Shown here piece by piece: positions 32,428 through 40,727 of a stretch of 55,467 nt of DNA (within the stretch, counting starts at the first letter, position 1; the number at the start of each line of letters is the position of its first letter). The notes under the pieces are model-generated. The model saw nothing but the letters and a program-made list of their open reading frames with translations. It was not told where the DNA came from and made no database searches. The stretch is taken from positions 1 through 55,467 of the forward strand of contig JAHHSC010000002.1 of assembly GCA_020025455.1 (NCBI GenBank), written 5' to 3'. Position numbers and translations under genes: made by a program. Origin of the DNA: Lawsonibacter sp. (GTDB taxonomy: Bacteria; Bacillota; Clostridia; Oscillospirales; Oscillospiraceae).

Positions 32428-32858
32428 AGCTGCTGGTGCTGAACGGCCCGAATCTGAATATGCTTGGGGTCCGAGAGCCGGATATTTACGGCCGGGAGGA
32501 TTACGCGTCGCTGGAGCGGCTCATTCGTGATACCTGCGGGGAGCTTGGCGTGGACGTGGAAATCTGCCAGTCCAACCACGAGGGGGAGCTGGTGGATCAG
32601 ATTCAGGGGGCGTTTGGCCGCATGGACGCCATTGTGATCAATCCGGCTGCCTATACCCATACCAGTGTGGCGATTTTGGATGCGCTGAAGGCGGTTGCCC
32701 TGCCCGCTGTGGAGGTGCATCTGAGCGATGTGAACGACCGGGAGGAATTCCGAAAAATCTCCTATGCCGGTATGGCCTGCGAAAAGACAATTGTCGGAAA
32801 GGGCTTCCAGGGCTACACGGAGGCCATTCGCTACCTGGTCCAAACATACGGGACATAG
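32424..32858 (+). CDS. aroQ: 3-dehydroquinate dehydratase, type II
   Basis: A 144-residue type II dehydroquinase, a dodecameric flavodoxin-fold enzyme. LVLNGPNLNMLGVREPDIYG contains the lid arginine and catalytic tyrosine, NPAAYTHTSVAILDAL the active-site Asn/His region, and VEVHLSDV the catalytic histidine. It starts with GTG overlapping the fusion gene stop (GTGA). It completes the set of steps from DAHP to prephenate in one operon and is followed by a terminator. Confidence 0.97.
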   Translation: MKLLVLNGPNLNMLGVREPDIYGREDYASLERLIRDTCGELGVDVEICQSNHEGELVDQIQGAFGRMDAIVINPAAYTHTSVAILDALKAVALPAVEVHLSDVNDREEFRKISYAGMACEKTIVGKGFQGYTEAIRYLVQTYGT

Positions 32859-32869
32859 ATTTTAGTTGG

Positions 32870-32903
32870 AACGGAGTGCATCAAAGGTGATGCGCTCCGT
32901 TTT
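32870..32903 (+). terminator. Terminator of the aromatic operon
   Basis: AACGGAG-T-GCATC / GATGC-G-CTCCGTT with a 6-base loop, the T-G pair being a wobble, ending in TTTT. Confidence 0.85.
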
Positions 32904-32930
32904 GCTGAACGGGCTTTTTTTGTGAACTGG

Positions 32931-32959
32931 TTGAGTTTGCAGAAAAAATTAGATATAAT
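32931..32959 (+). promoter_or_regulatory. Sigma-A promoter of mutS2
   Basis: TTGAGT (32931-32936), a 17-base spacer, perfect TATAAT (32954-32959), 63 bases before the mutS2 start. Confidence 0.85.
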
Positions 32960-33021
32960 ATAAAGTTGAAGTAATCTTATTTGCGGGAACCCCGCCATTT
33001 TATAGCATAGGAGATTCCACC

Positions 33022-35391
33022 ATGAGCGAGTTAGCCAATAAATCAATGGAGACCCTGGAGCTGCCCCGCGTCCTGGAGCTGCTGGCCCAGCTTGCGGTCA
33101 CCGAGGAGGGAAAGGAGCGCTGCCGGAACCTGCATCCCATGACGGATCTAGATGAGGTGCGCCGCGCCCAGCAGGAGACCTCCGCCGCGGTGAAGCTGAT
33201 GGTGCTGCGAGGCAGCCCCAGCTTTTCTGACATCCGTCCTGTGGCTGCCAGCCTCCAGCGGGCCGATATGGGCGGCAGCCTGAACACAAAGGAGCTGCTG
33301 TCCATCGCCGCCGTTCTCCGCGCTGCCCGGGCCGCCGGGGATTATGGAGCGGGGGAGGAGAAAAGTCCCATTTCGCACCTTTTTCATGCACTGACCCCCA
33401 ATAAATTCCTGGAGGAGACCATCACCGGCTCCATTCTGGGGGAGGACGAGATCGCGGACTCCGCCAGCTCTGAGCTGGCCTCCATCCGCCGCCAGATGCG
33501 GGCCGCCGAGGCTAAGATTCGGGACATCCTGCAAAAGCTGATTTCCTCCAACCAGTCCAAATACTTGCAGGAGGCCATCATCACCATCCGCTCCGACCGC
33601 TATGTGGTGCCCGTCAAGTCCGAGCACAAGAACGCCATCCCCGGTCTGGTCCATGATGTGTCTGCCTCCGGCTCCACCTTCTTTATCGAGCCAATGGGCG
33701 TTGTAAAGGCCAACAACGAACTGCGGGAGCTGCTGGCCAAGGAGAAGAAGGAGATCGCCCGGATTCTGGCCCAGATGTCCGCCGACTGCGCTGCGCACAA
33801 GGAGGACATTTTAGAGGACTACCGGCTGCTGGTATGGTTGGACGAGATTTTCGCACGGGCCAAGCTGTCCGTGAAGCTCAATTGCAGCCAGCCGGCCCTG
33901 TCCAAGACCCATATGCATCTGCATGGTGCCAGACACCCCCTGCTGGACCAGAAAACCGCCGTGGCCAATGATTTGGAGCTGGGCGAGCGCTTTGATACTC
34001 TGGTGGTCACCGGCCCCAACACCGGCGGTAAGACGGTCACCCTGAAAACCATGGGACTGATTACCCTGATGGCCCAGTGCGGCCTCCATGTCCCCGTTAA
34101 GTCGGACTCCACCGTCCGGGTCTACGACCATGTGCTGGCCGATATCGGCGATGAGCAGTCTATCGCACAGTCCCTGTCCACCTTCTCCTCTCACATGGTC
34201 AACATCGTGGGGATTCTGAACGAGGCGGACAGCGATACGCTGATCCTCTTCGATGAGCTGGGTGCCGGTACGGACCCGGTTGAGGGTGCCGCCCTGGCCG
34301 CTGCCATCATCGAGAGTGCCAGGGCTATGGGGGCCCAGGTGGCTGCTACCACGCACTATGCCGAGCTGAAGGTGTACGCCATGACCACCGAGGGCGTAGA
34401 AAACGCCTCCTGTGAGTTTGACGTGGAGACTTTGGCCCCTACCTACCGGTTGGTCATGGGCATCCCCGGCAAGTCCAACGCCTTTGCCATTTCCCGCCGC
34501 CTGGGTCTGCCGGAAGCAATTATCGAGAAGGCTGCCGCGCGTTTGGATGCAGAGAACGTGCGCTTTGAGGATGTGCTGACCCGTCTGGACCAGCAGCGTC
34601 AGGAGATGGAGAAAGAGCGCGCCGAGGCCCGCCGTCTGAAGCTGGAAATGGAGCAGTCCGCATCCAAGGCACGGGAGTATCGGGACCAGCTGGAGAAGGA
34701 GCGCGCCAAAGTGGTGGAGAAGGCCCAGGCCGAGGCCAGAGCCATCATCCAGGAGGCCAGAGACGCCAGCGACCTGGCCATTGCCGAGCTGAAAGCGATC
34801 AAGAAGAAACAGGATAAGCTGGATTGGCAGCAGGTCAACGACAGCCGCGCCCAGTCCCGCCGCCTGCTCAACGAGGCGGAGCGGAACATCGGGGGACAGA
34901 CCCCGGAGCGGCAGGTGCCGCCTCCCACCCGGCCCGCTGTGGCAGGGGATACCGTGGAACTGATCTCCATGGGGACCCAGGCCACCGTTCTGTCTGTCAG
35001 CAAAGAGGGCGTGCTGCAGCTTCAGGCGGGGATCCTGAAAATCACCGCCAAGCAGGATGAGGTCCGCGTGGTAGAAGGGGAGACCCGCCAGCAGAAGGAG
35101 ACCCGCCGCATCATGGCTCGGGCCGAGCATACCATTCGTGCGGCCGCTGTTCCGTCCCAAATCGACCTGCGGGGCATGATGAGCGACGAGGCCGTAGCGG
35201 TTCTGGAGGGATTTCTGGACACTGCTATGCTTGGCAAGCTGGAGACGGTGACCATTATCCACGGCAAAGGGACCGGCGCAGTCCGAAAGGCGGTGCGGAC
35301 CTATTTGAAGCGCAGCCGTTACGTCAAATCCTTCCGCCCTGGTCAGTATGGCGAGGGAGAGGACGGGGTCACTGTGGCCGAACTCAAATGA
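33022..35391 (+). CDS. mutS2: Endonuclease MutS2
   Basis: A 789-residue MutS2. It has an N-terminal core and clamp helices, the ABC ATPase with Walker A GPNTGGKT at about residue 331 and ILFDELGAGTDP (Walker B), then a long coiled coil rich in E, R and K (about 510-620), a KOW-like segment, and a C-terminal Smr nuclease domain (IDLRGMMSDEA, IIHGKGTGAVRKAV). It lacks the MutS mismatch-recognition domain. MutS2 is known in Bacillus and Clostridia as a splitter of collided ribosomes and a regulator of recombination. AGGAG precedes the ATG. It is transcribed alone from its own promoter. Confidence 0.96.
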   Translation: MSELANKSMETLELPRVLELLAQLAVTEEGKERCRNLHPMTDLDEVRRAQQETSAAVKLMVLRGSPSFSDIRPVAASLQRADMGGSLNTKELLSIAAVLRAARAAGDYGAGEEKSPISHLFHALTPNKFLEETITGSILGEDEIADSASSELASIRRQMRAAEAKIRDILQKLISSNQSKYLQEAIITIRSDRYVVPVKSEHKNAIPGLVHDVSASGSTFFIEPMGVVKANNELRELLAKEKKEIARILAQMSADCAAHKEDILEDYRLLVWLDEIFARAKLSVKLNCSQPALSKTHMHLHGARHPLLDQKTAVANDLELGERFDTLVVTGPNTGGKTVTLKTMGLITLMAQCGLHVPVKSDSTVRVYDHVLADIGDEQSIAQSLSTFSSHMVNIVGILNEADSDTLILFDELGAGTDPVEGAALAAAIIESARAMGAQVAATTHYAELKVYAMTTEGVENASCEFDVETLAPTYRLVMGIPGKSNAFAISRRLGLPEAIIEKAAARLDAENVRFEDVLTRLDQQRQEMEKERAEARRLKLEMEQSASKAREYRDQLEKERAKVVEKAQAEARAIIQEARDASDLAIAELKAIKKKQDKLDWQQVNDSRAQSRRLLNEAERNIGGQTPERQVPPPTRPAVAGDTVELISMGTQATVLSVSKEGVLQLQAGILKITAKQDEVRVVEGETRQQKETRRIMARAEHTIRAAAVPSQIDLRGMMSDEAVAVLEGFLDTAMLGKLETVTIIHGKGTGAVRKAVRTYLKRSRYVKSFRPGQYGEGEDGVTVAELK

Positions 35392-35448
35392 CGCAACGGC
35401 CTCGAGCAACGCTCTATGAAGCGCAGATGTAAAAAAAAGAAATTGTGC

Positions 35449-35476
35449 TTGTAAAAATTCTGAAAAGGTTTATAAT
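35449..35476 (+). promoter_or_regulatory. Sigma-A-like promoter after mutS2
   Basis: TTGTAA (35449-35454), a 16-base spacer and perfect TATAAT (35471-35476). It drives transcription into a gene-free region ahead of ptsH. Confidence 0.65.
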
Positions 35477-35690
35477 ATACAGGTAAACGTACTTAGAGAT
35501 TCGAATTTATTTCTAAGACACCAATCCTGAAGATTATCCCCACTGATTCCGTTAAAATATGGGGGGAAACAAGAGAAATGTGCCGCATAGTACAATCTGA
35601 ACCGAACACCATTTAACCAAAACTACAGACAGAGAACAGGAAGAAATACGAAAAACGCAGTTTTTTTGTGTAAAAAGTTTTGTGAAATTT
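35477..35690 (+). other. Gene-free transcribed region, possible small RNA or long ptsH leader
   Basis: The 369 bases between mutS2 and ptsH contain no coding frame. After the promoter at 35449 the sequence holds CTTAGA...TCTAAG and CCCCA...TGGGG pairings and ends with AAAAAC-GCA-GTTTTTTT near 35650, which could stop transcription. A second promoter (35695) then serves ptsH. A small RNA of about 170-190 bases is possible. No known family was recognised. Confidence 0.3.
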
Positions 35691-35694
35691 GTCA

Positions 35695-35724
35695 TTGACT
35701 GGAATGGCGGTTATCTGGTATGCT
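35695..35724 (+). promoter_or_regulatory. Promoter of ptsH
   Basis: TTGACT (35695-35700), an 18-base spacer, TATGCT (35719-35724), 36 bases before the HPr start. Confidence 0.65.
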
Positions 35725-35760
35725 TAAGGCACATAATATTGAGGGCGGAGGTACGCGATT

Positions 35761-36024
35761 ATGTATAGTCAGGAAGCAGTCGTTAACAACCAGGTTGGTC
35801 TGCATGCCAGACCCGCCACCTTCTTCATTCAGAAGGCCAACGAGTTCAAAAGCTCCATCTGGGTTGAGAAGGAGGAGCGCAAGGTCAACGCTAAGAGCCT
35901 GCTTGGCGTGCTGTCTCTGGGCATCGTCAAGGGTACTACCATCAAGCTGATTGCTGATGGCCCCGACGAGCAGGAAGCGGTTGAAGCCCTGTGCAAGATG
36001 ATTTCTTCTGATTTCACCGAGTAA
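35761..36024 (+). CDS. ptsH: HPr, phosphocarrier protein of the PTS
   Basis: An 87-residue HPr that carries phosphate from enzyme I to the sugar-specific EIIA proteins. The phosphorylated histidine lies in NQVGLHARPATFF near residue 15, and the regulatory serine of Gram-positive HPr in KVNAKSLLGVLSLG near residue 46, so HPr kinase/CcpA-type control is expected. Because the histidine is present it is HPr, not Crh. GGAGGT precedes the ATG. It is monocistronic between its promoter and a strong terminator, 8.4 kb away from ptsI. Confidence 0.95.
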   Translation: MYSQEAVVNNQVGLHARPATFFIQKANEFKSSIWVEKEERKVNAKSLLGVLSLGIVKGTTIKLIADGPDEQEAVEALCKMISSDFTE

Positions 36025-36036
36025 TCCTGCAGCCAT

Positions 36037-36065
36037 AAAAGGCGCCGCAATGCGGCGCCTTTTTT
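36037..36065 (+). terminator. Terminator of ptsH
   Basis: AAAAGGCGCCGC / GCGGCGCC then six T, loop AAT, 13 bases after the HPr stop. Confidence 0.95.
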
Positions 36066-36097
36066 GATATGTGAAGCAAGTGGGGGAGGCAGGGAAC

Positions 36098-37963
36098 ATG
36101 ACATTTGAAGAACTCAAGGAGAAGGCCCACGCCCTGCCGCTAAAGCCGGGTGTCTATATTATGCAGGACGTCCGAAAGACGGTTATCTATGTGGGCAAGG
36201 CTAAGGCTCTGAAAAATCGCGTGTCTCAGTATTTCCAGGATTCCGCGGCGCACACGGAAAAGACCCGTGCCATGGTCTCCCAGATTGATACCTTCGACGT
36301 GATCATCGCCGACAGCGAGTTCGAGGCGCTGGTGCTGGAGTGCGCCCTCATCAAGCGCTATCAGCCCCATTATAACATCCTGCTGAAAGACGACAAGGGC
36401 TATCCCTATATCCGCCTTTCCAACGAGGAGTACCCCAGATTTTCGCTGGCGACCAGGGCGGCTGATGACGGCGGACGGTACTTTGGCCCCTACGCCACCC
36501 GCCGCGGCAGTCAGACCATTATCGATGCCCTGCGGACTGCACTGCGCCTGCCCTCCTGCCGGAAGAAGTTCCCCCGGGATATTGGCAAGGAGCGTCCCTG
36601 CCTTAACTATCACATGGGCAAGTGTGATGGCTACTGCCGGAGCGATGCCATGAAGGACCAGCACGACCAGGCCATCTCGCAGGCGGTCTCCCTGCTGGAG
36701 GGCCGCTTTCAGGAGGTTCAGAACGACTTGAAAGCGGAGATGGACGCGGCGGCGGAGGAGCTGCGCTTTGAGCAGGCCGCCCAGCTCCGGGACCGGATTC
36801 GGGCCATCGAGCTGCTGGGGAAGCGGCAGAAGGTTCTTGCTGGCTCTCTGGCTGACACCGATGTGACCGGGTTCTTCCGCGGCACCGCTAAGAGCTGTTT
36901 TGTGGTCCTCCACTACATAGAGGGGGAGCTGGCCTCCAAGGACTTTGACCTTTTTGAACTGCCCGTGGACGAGGAGGAGGACGCGATGCTGTCCTCTCTG
37001 GTCCGGGAGTACTATGTGGACAGGCCCAGTCTGCCCCGGCAGATCCTGCTGCCATGCGAGCTTTCTGACCAAGTCCCTCTGACCCGGATGCTGTCTGAGC
37101 AGGTGGGCCGTAAGGTGGAATTTGTTACCCCCCAGCGGGGGGCAAAGATGGACCTGATCCGTCTGGCGAATGAGAATGCCAAGGAGGAGGTCATCCGTGC
37201 CACCACACGGGAGGAGCGGCAGAACAAGCTGCTGGAGACGCTCGGTCGAATGCTGGGACTTGAGAAGCCGCCCAGACGGATGGAGTCCTATGATATCTCG
37301 AACACCGGCAGCAGTGATATTGTAGCCTCCATGGTGGTCTATGTGGACGGCAGACCGCTGAAGCGGGACTACCGCCGCTTTAAGGTGAAGAATATGGACG
37401 GCCCTAACGACTACGCCTCTATGGAACAAGTGCTGACCAGACGGTTCCGCCGGTATCTGGATGGGGATGAGAAGTTTGCCTCCAAACCGGATCTGCTCCT
37501 CATCGACGGCGGATATGAGCATGTCCAGGTGGCAGCCAGAGTGCTGGAGACCCTCGGTCTGGATATCCCGGCCTTCGGCATGGTAAAGGACGACCGCCAC
37601 CGCACCCGTGCCCTGGTCCATCCGGATGGAAGGGAAATTGGGATTCAGGGGGTACAAGCGGTCTTTGCCCTGATCGGACAGATCCAGGAGGAGACGCACC
37701 GGTTTGCGATTGAATACCACCGCAAGCTCCGGTCGGGCCATATCAAGACGTCCGTTCTGGATCAAATCCCCGGCGTAGGGGAGAAGCGGCGTGAGACTCT
37801 GCTGAAAGAGTTTAAGAGCATCAAGGCGATCCGGGCCGCCGGGCTTGAACAGCTGGCCCAGGTGGTCCCGAAGAATACGGCGGCTGCTGTATATGATTAT
37901 TTCCACGGCGAGGAGCAGAGCTCCGACAACGCAAAAAGAAAGGAAGAACAGGAATGCGAGTGA
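36098..37963 (+). CDS. uvrC: Excinuclease ABC subunit C
   Basis: A 621-residue UvrC, the dual-incision nuclease of nucleotide excision repair. It has an N-terminal GIY-YIG domain (PGVYIMQD...VIYVGKAKALKNRV, residues 15 to about 95), a UVR motif binding UvrB (AAEELRFEQAAQLRDRI, about 225-241), a C-terminal RNase H-like nuclease (ESYDISNTGSSDIVASMVV, LLIDGGYEHV) and HhH motifs (LDQIPGVGEKRRETLLKEF). The start at 36098 follows GGGAGG; nine in-frame codons upstream overlap the site and are rejected. It heads a small operon and overlaps rsmD by ten bases. Confidence 0.97.
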   Translation: MTFEELKEKAHALPLKPGVYIMQDVRKTVIYVGKAKALKNRVSQYFQDSAAHTEKTRAMVSQIDTFDVIIADSEFEALVLECALIKRYQPHYNILLKDDKGYPYIRLSNEEYPRFSLATRAADDGGRYFGPYATRRGSQTIIDALRTALRLPSCRKKFPRDIGKERPCLNYHMGKCDGYCRSDAMKDQHDQAISQAVSLLEGRFQEVQNDLKAEMDAAAEELRFEQAAQLRDRIRAIELLGKRQKVLAGSLADTDVTGFFRGTAKSCFVVLHYIEGELASKDFDLFELPVDEEEDAMLSSLVREYYVDRPSLPRQILLPCELSDQVPLTRMLSEQVGRKVEFVTPQRGAKMDLIRLANENAKEEVIRATTREERQNKLLETLGRMLGLEKPPRRMESYDISNTGSSDIVASMVVYVDGRPLKRDYRRFKVKNMDGPNDYASMEQVLTRRFRRYLDGDEKFASKPDLLLIDGGYEHVQVAARVLETLGLDIPAFGMVKDDRHRTRALVHPDGREIGIQGVQAVFALIGQIQEETHRFAIEYHRKLRSGHIKTSVLDQIPGVGEKRRETLLKEFKSIKAIRAAGLEQLAQVVPKNTAAAVYDYFHGEEQSSDNAKRKEEQECE

Positions 37964-38505
37964 TTGCAGGTTCTGCCCGAGGCAGACGGCTGAACGAGTT
38001 GCAGGGGATGGAGACCCGCCCCACCACCGACAAGGTAAAGGAGTCCCTTTTCAATATTATCCAGTTCGATGTGCCAGGCCGAAAGGTGCTGGATCTGTTC
38101 GGCGGTACCGGACAGCTTGGGGTGGAGGCCCTGTCCAGAGGGGCCGCCCACTGTACCTTTGTGGAGCAGCGCCGGGACGCGGCGGCCCTCATCCGGGAAA
38201 ATGTGAAGGCCTGCGGCTTTCAGGAGCAGGCACGGGTCGTCCAGGGCGAGGCCCTGTCCTTCCTGGCCTCCTGCAAGGAGAAGTTTGACGTGATTCTGCT
38301 GGACCCTCCCTACACAAGCGGCCTCCTGGAGGCCAGTCTGGAGGCGATTACAAGGTTTGACATTCTGAAAGAACATGGTATAATAGTCGGAGAAACTGCG
38401 GCAGAACGTCCCTTCCCCATGCTGAACGCCCCCTATGAGACGGGACGGGAGTATCGGTATGGCAAGATCAAACTGGTGGTCTGCCATCGTGCGGGAGTGA
38501 GATAA
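37954..38505 (+). CDS. rsmD: 16S rRNA (guanine(966)-N2)-methyltransferase
   Basis: A 183-residue SAM-dependent methyltransferase of the RsmD family, acting on 16S rRNA in the 30S subunit. The N-terminus MRVIAGSARGRRL and RPTTDKVKESLFNII are diagnostic. VLDLFGGTGQLGVEALSRGA is the SAM-binding loop and LLDPPY the catalytic motif. It overlaps uvrC and is followed after one base by coaD, a pairing common in Firmicutes. Confidence 0.95.
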   Translation: MRVIAGSARGRRLNELQGMETRPTTDKVKESLFNIIQFDVPGRKVLDLFGGTGQLGVEALSRGAAHCTFVEQRRDAAALIRENVKACGFQEQARVVQGEALSFLASCKEKFDVILLDPPYTSGLLEASLEAITRFDILKEHGIIVGETAAERPFPMLNAPYETGREYRYGKIKLVVCHRAGVR

Positions 38506-38506
38506 T

Positions 38507-39004
38507 ATGGGAATCGCCATTTATCCGGGCAGCTTTGACCCGGTGACCCTGGGCCACCTGAACATTATCAAGCGGGCGGCATCGTGCTTCGATAAGCTGA
38601 TCGTGTGCGTCATGGTCAATTCCAAAAAGACGGGGTTGTTCGCCCCCCAGGAGCGTGTAGAGCTGCTTCGGCGTGCTACCAAGCGCTTCCCCAATGTGGA
38701 GGTCGACTTTTCCGACGAGTTATTGGCGGCCTATGCCAAGCGCCGTCAGGCCCATGTGGTCGTGAAGGGTCTGCGTGCAGTGTCTGATTTTGAACAGGAG
38801 GTCCAGATGGCGGTGATCAACCGACACCTGAATCCGGGCTTGGAGACCATGTTCCTGGCCTCCAGTGAAAAATATACCTACCTCAGCTCCACAATCGTCA
38901 AGGAGATGGCCCGCTATGGTGCCAATCTGGAGGCGTTCGTTCCCCGTGAGATCGTGGAGGATGTAAACCGCCGTGTGCGGGAGGTAGAAGGAAAGGACCG
39001 ATGA
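38507..39004 (+). CDS. coaD: Phosphopantetheine adenylyltransferase
   Basis: A 165-residue CoaD, which makes dephospho-CoA from phosphopantetheine and ATP. YPGSFDPVTLGHLNII contains the nucleotidyltransferase TxGH motif, KGLRAVSDFEQEVQMA binds the substrate, and SEKYTYLSSTIVKEMA carries the ISSTxVRE-type motif. It lies directly behind rsmD and its stop overlaps the next start by four bases (ATGA). Confidence 0.97.
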   Translation: MGIAIYPGSFDPVTLGHLNIIKRAASCFDKLIVCVMVNSKKTGLFAPQERVELLRRATKRFPNVEVDFSDELLAAYAKRRQAHVVVKGLRAVSDFEQEVQMAVINRHLNPGLETMFLASSEKYTYLSSTIVKEMARYGANLEAFVPREIVEDVNRRVREVEGKDR

Positions 39005-39531
39005 TTATGGCCAGCGATATTACGGAAATGATCGACGTGCTGTTCGATATGATCAACGAAGCCAAGAACGTGCCCCTGTCCGGCGACAAGTGTATGATCG
39101 AGCGCGACCGCGCCTTGGACCTGATCGATGACATCCGCAACCAGTTCCCCATGGAGCTGAAGGAAGCCAGAAAGATTATGGACAACCGTGCGGATATGCT
39201 GGCTACGGCCAAGCGTGAGGCAGAGGCCATCCGCCAGTCTGCCGAGGACAAGGCCCGCCAGCTGTTGGCGGAGGACGTGATCGCGCTCCAGGCCAAGCAG
39301 CGCGCCAACGAGATAATCCGCCAGTCTGAGGAGCGCAGCCGTGAGCTGAAGCGTGCCGCTTACGAGTACTGCGAGGATGCCTTGCGTCGTACCGAGGAGG
39401 CTGTGGCTGAGGCCTATGACGAAATCAAGCAGTCCAGAGGCCGCTTCTGCGCCACTGCCGGGCCTTCCTCTGTACCCCAGAGCTCTGCGGGCAGCCGTCC
39501 CATTTACGATGCTGCCGCTGACGAGGATTGA
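39001..39531 (+). CDS. Small coiled-coil protein of unknown function
   Basis: A 176-residue soluble protein. A short N-terminal region (ASDITEMIDVLFDMINEAKNVP) precedes an almost continuous charged helix (about 35-145) rich in A, E, R and K, resembling the stalk (b/E/H) subunits of rotary ATPases and DivIVA-like proteins, then a disordered tail ending in acidic residues. Frames of this kind are often labelled as ATPase stalk-like only because of helix composition; I would not infer ATPase function. No membrane segment is visible. The start is 39001 or 39007 (two in-frame ATG). It is coupled to coaD by an ATGA overlap and closes the operon. Confidence 0.75.
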   Translation: MIMASDITEMIDVLFDMINEAKNVPLSGDKCMIERDRALDLIDDIRNQFPMELKEARKIMDNRADMLATAKREAEAIRQSAEDKARQLLAEDVIALQAKQRANEIIRQSEERSRELKRAAYEYCEDALRRTEEAVAEAYDEIKQSRGRFCATAGPSSVPQSSAGSRPIYDAAADED

Positions 39532-39543
39532 GAAATGCAACAC

Positions 39544-39577
39544 AAAAGGACCGCTCCTTCAGGAGCGGTCCTTTTTA
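39544..39577 (+). terminator. Terminator of the uvrC-rsmD-coaD operon
   Basis: AAAAGGACCGCTCC / GGAGCGGTCCTTTTT with the loop TTCA, 12 bases after the stop. It also lies between convergent operons and may serve rimM. Confidence 0.93.
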
Positions 39578-39606
39578 TACGTTATTATCTGTACAGCGAA
39601 AGAGCA

Positions 39607-40104
39607 TTACAGCCCTTCCATCATGTTGATCCTTACATAACCGCCGTCCACATTGGTCTCGGCAATAAACTGGGGGACAGCAGGGACCATGATCTCCCGC
39701 TCGCCGCCCCGGATCACATAGACATTGCTGGCGGGCAGGGTGAGAATGTCGGCAATTGTACCCAGTACCGCGCCGGTCTCGGCGTCACGCGCCTCCAGAC
39801 CATAGATATCGGCCAGGAAAAAGCTGCCCTCGGGCAGGTTGGCGTCCTTGCGGTCGATATAGAGGATGGCGTTTTTCATGGAGAGGGCACTGCTCACATC
39901 GGTAAGCCCCTCCAACTTGAGAATGACCATATTCTTGTGGACGCGGGCGCGTTCGACCTTGACGGGGAAGTGGCCCTTATCCACATAGAGGGTCTTGAAC
40001 TGGCACAGGTACTGAGGGGAGTCAGCCCAAGGCTGCACTCGGACCTCACCCATGATGCCGTGGACATTGGTGATCTTACCGACCTCCAGATACTGCTGCA
40101 TCAT
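39607..40104 (-). CDS. rimM: Ribosome maturation factor RimM
   Basis: A 165-residue RimM, which assists assembly of the 30S head. The N-terminal domain begins QYLEVGKITNVHGIMGEVRVQPW; a C-terminal PRC barrel holds GSFFLADIYGLEARDAETG. The start is 40104 (ATG ATG pair) after AAGGAGA; a TTG seven codons upstream overlaps the site. It is the last gene of the ylxM-ffh-rpsP-khpA series but is separated from khpA by a terminator hairpin. The usual following genes trmD and rplS are missing. Confidence 0.94.
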   Translation of the reverse strand: MMQQYLEVGKITNVHGIMGEVRVQPWADSPQYLCQFKTLYVDKGHFPVKVERARVHKNMVILKLEGLTDVSSALSMKNAILYIDRKDANLPEGSFFLADIYGLEARDAETGAVLGTIADILTLPASNVYVIRGGEREIMVPAVPQFIAETNVDGGYVRINMMEGL

Positions 40105-40127
40105 ATGGGAAATGTCTCCTTTCAAAC

Positions 40128-40160
40128 AAACAAAGGCGCAGGAAGCCTGCGCCTTTGTTT
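40128..40160 (-). terminator. Internal terminator between khpA and rimM
   Basis: Perfect 15-bp stem AAACAAAGGCGCAGG / CCTGCGCCTTTGTTT with a 3-base loop. It begins at the khpA stop codon and is T-rich on its 3' side in the minus direction. It should reduce rimM expression relative to rpsP and khpA. Confidence 0.85.
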
Positions 40161-40389
40161 AGTCTACGATTTCAACGCAGACGCGTTTTCCGGACCGCTG
40201 GGCCACGGAGCGAATCAGGACGCGGATCTCTTTGGCGATACGACCCTGACGGCCGATCACTTTGCCCATGTCCTCGGGAGCCACCCGCAGCTCCAGAACA
40301 GTCTCGCCCTCGCCCTCGACCTCAGTGACGGACACCTGTTCGGGGTGCTCCACCAGGTTCTGGGCCACATAGGTCAGAAGCTCTTTCAT
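40159..40389 (-). CDS. khpA: RNA-binding KH domain protein KhpA
   Basis: A 76-residue single KH-domain protein (KhpA/YlqC). The GxxG loop is visible in GKVIGRQGRIAKEIR. In other Firmicutes KhpA pairs with KhpB/EloR and binds many RNAs, affecting cell elongation and division. GGAGG precedes the ATG at 40389; a longer open frame inside rpsP is rejected. It lies 20 bases behind rpsP, the usual position. Confidence 0.94.
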   Translation of the reverse strand: MKELLTYVAQNLVEHPEQVSVTEVEGEGETVLELRVAPEDMGKVIGRQGRIAKEIRVLIRSVAQRSGKRVCVEIVD

Positions 40390-40409
40390 TGCGTGTAAAA
40401 CCTCCAGCC

Positions 40410-40649
40410 TTACAGAGCGCCGGCTTTTTTCAGCAGATCGCGGACAGTCTCGGTGGGCTGAGCGCCGGTCTTGACCCAAGCCTGAGCGCGGTCCACATCG
40501 ACCTTCAGTTCGACGGGATTCGTGGCGGGGTTGTAAGTGCCGATCTCCTCAATGAAACGGCCATCGCGGGGGTAACGGGAGTCAGCCACCACGATGCGGT
40601 AGAAGGGAGCCTTCTTGGCGCCCATACGACGCAGTCTGATTTTGACCAT
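40410..40649 (-). CDS. rpsP: 30S ribosomal protein S16
   Basis: A 79-residue S16, a 30S body protein. VKIRLRRMGAKKAPFYRIVVADSR is the classical N-terminus and GTYNP a conserved core motif. GGAGGT precedes the ATG. It lies 78 bases behind ffh in the standard ffh-rpsP-khpA-rimM order. Confidence 0.98.
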   Translation of the reverse strand: MVKIRLRRMGAKKAPFYRIVVADSRYPRDGRFIEEIGTYNPATNPVELKVDVDRAQAWVKTGAQPTETVRDLLKKAGAL

Positions 40650-40727
40650 TTATATTCACCTCCAAATGTATTTGAATAAATATGGAAAACACGGTTTCGT
40701 GTCTGCCAAACGCATAAAGCTGCCCTC

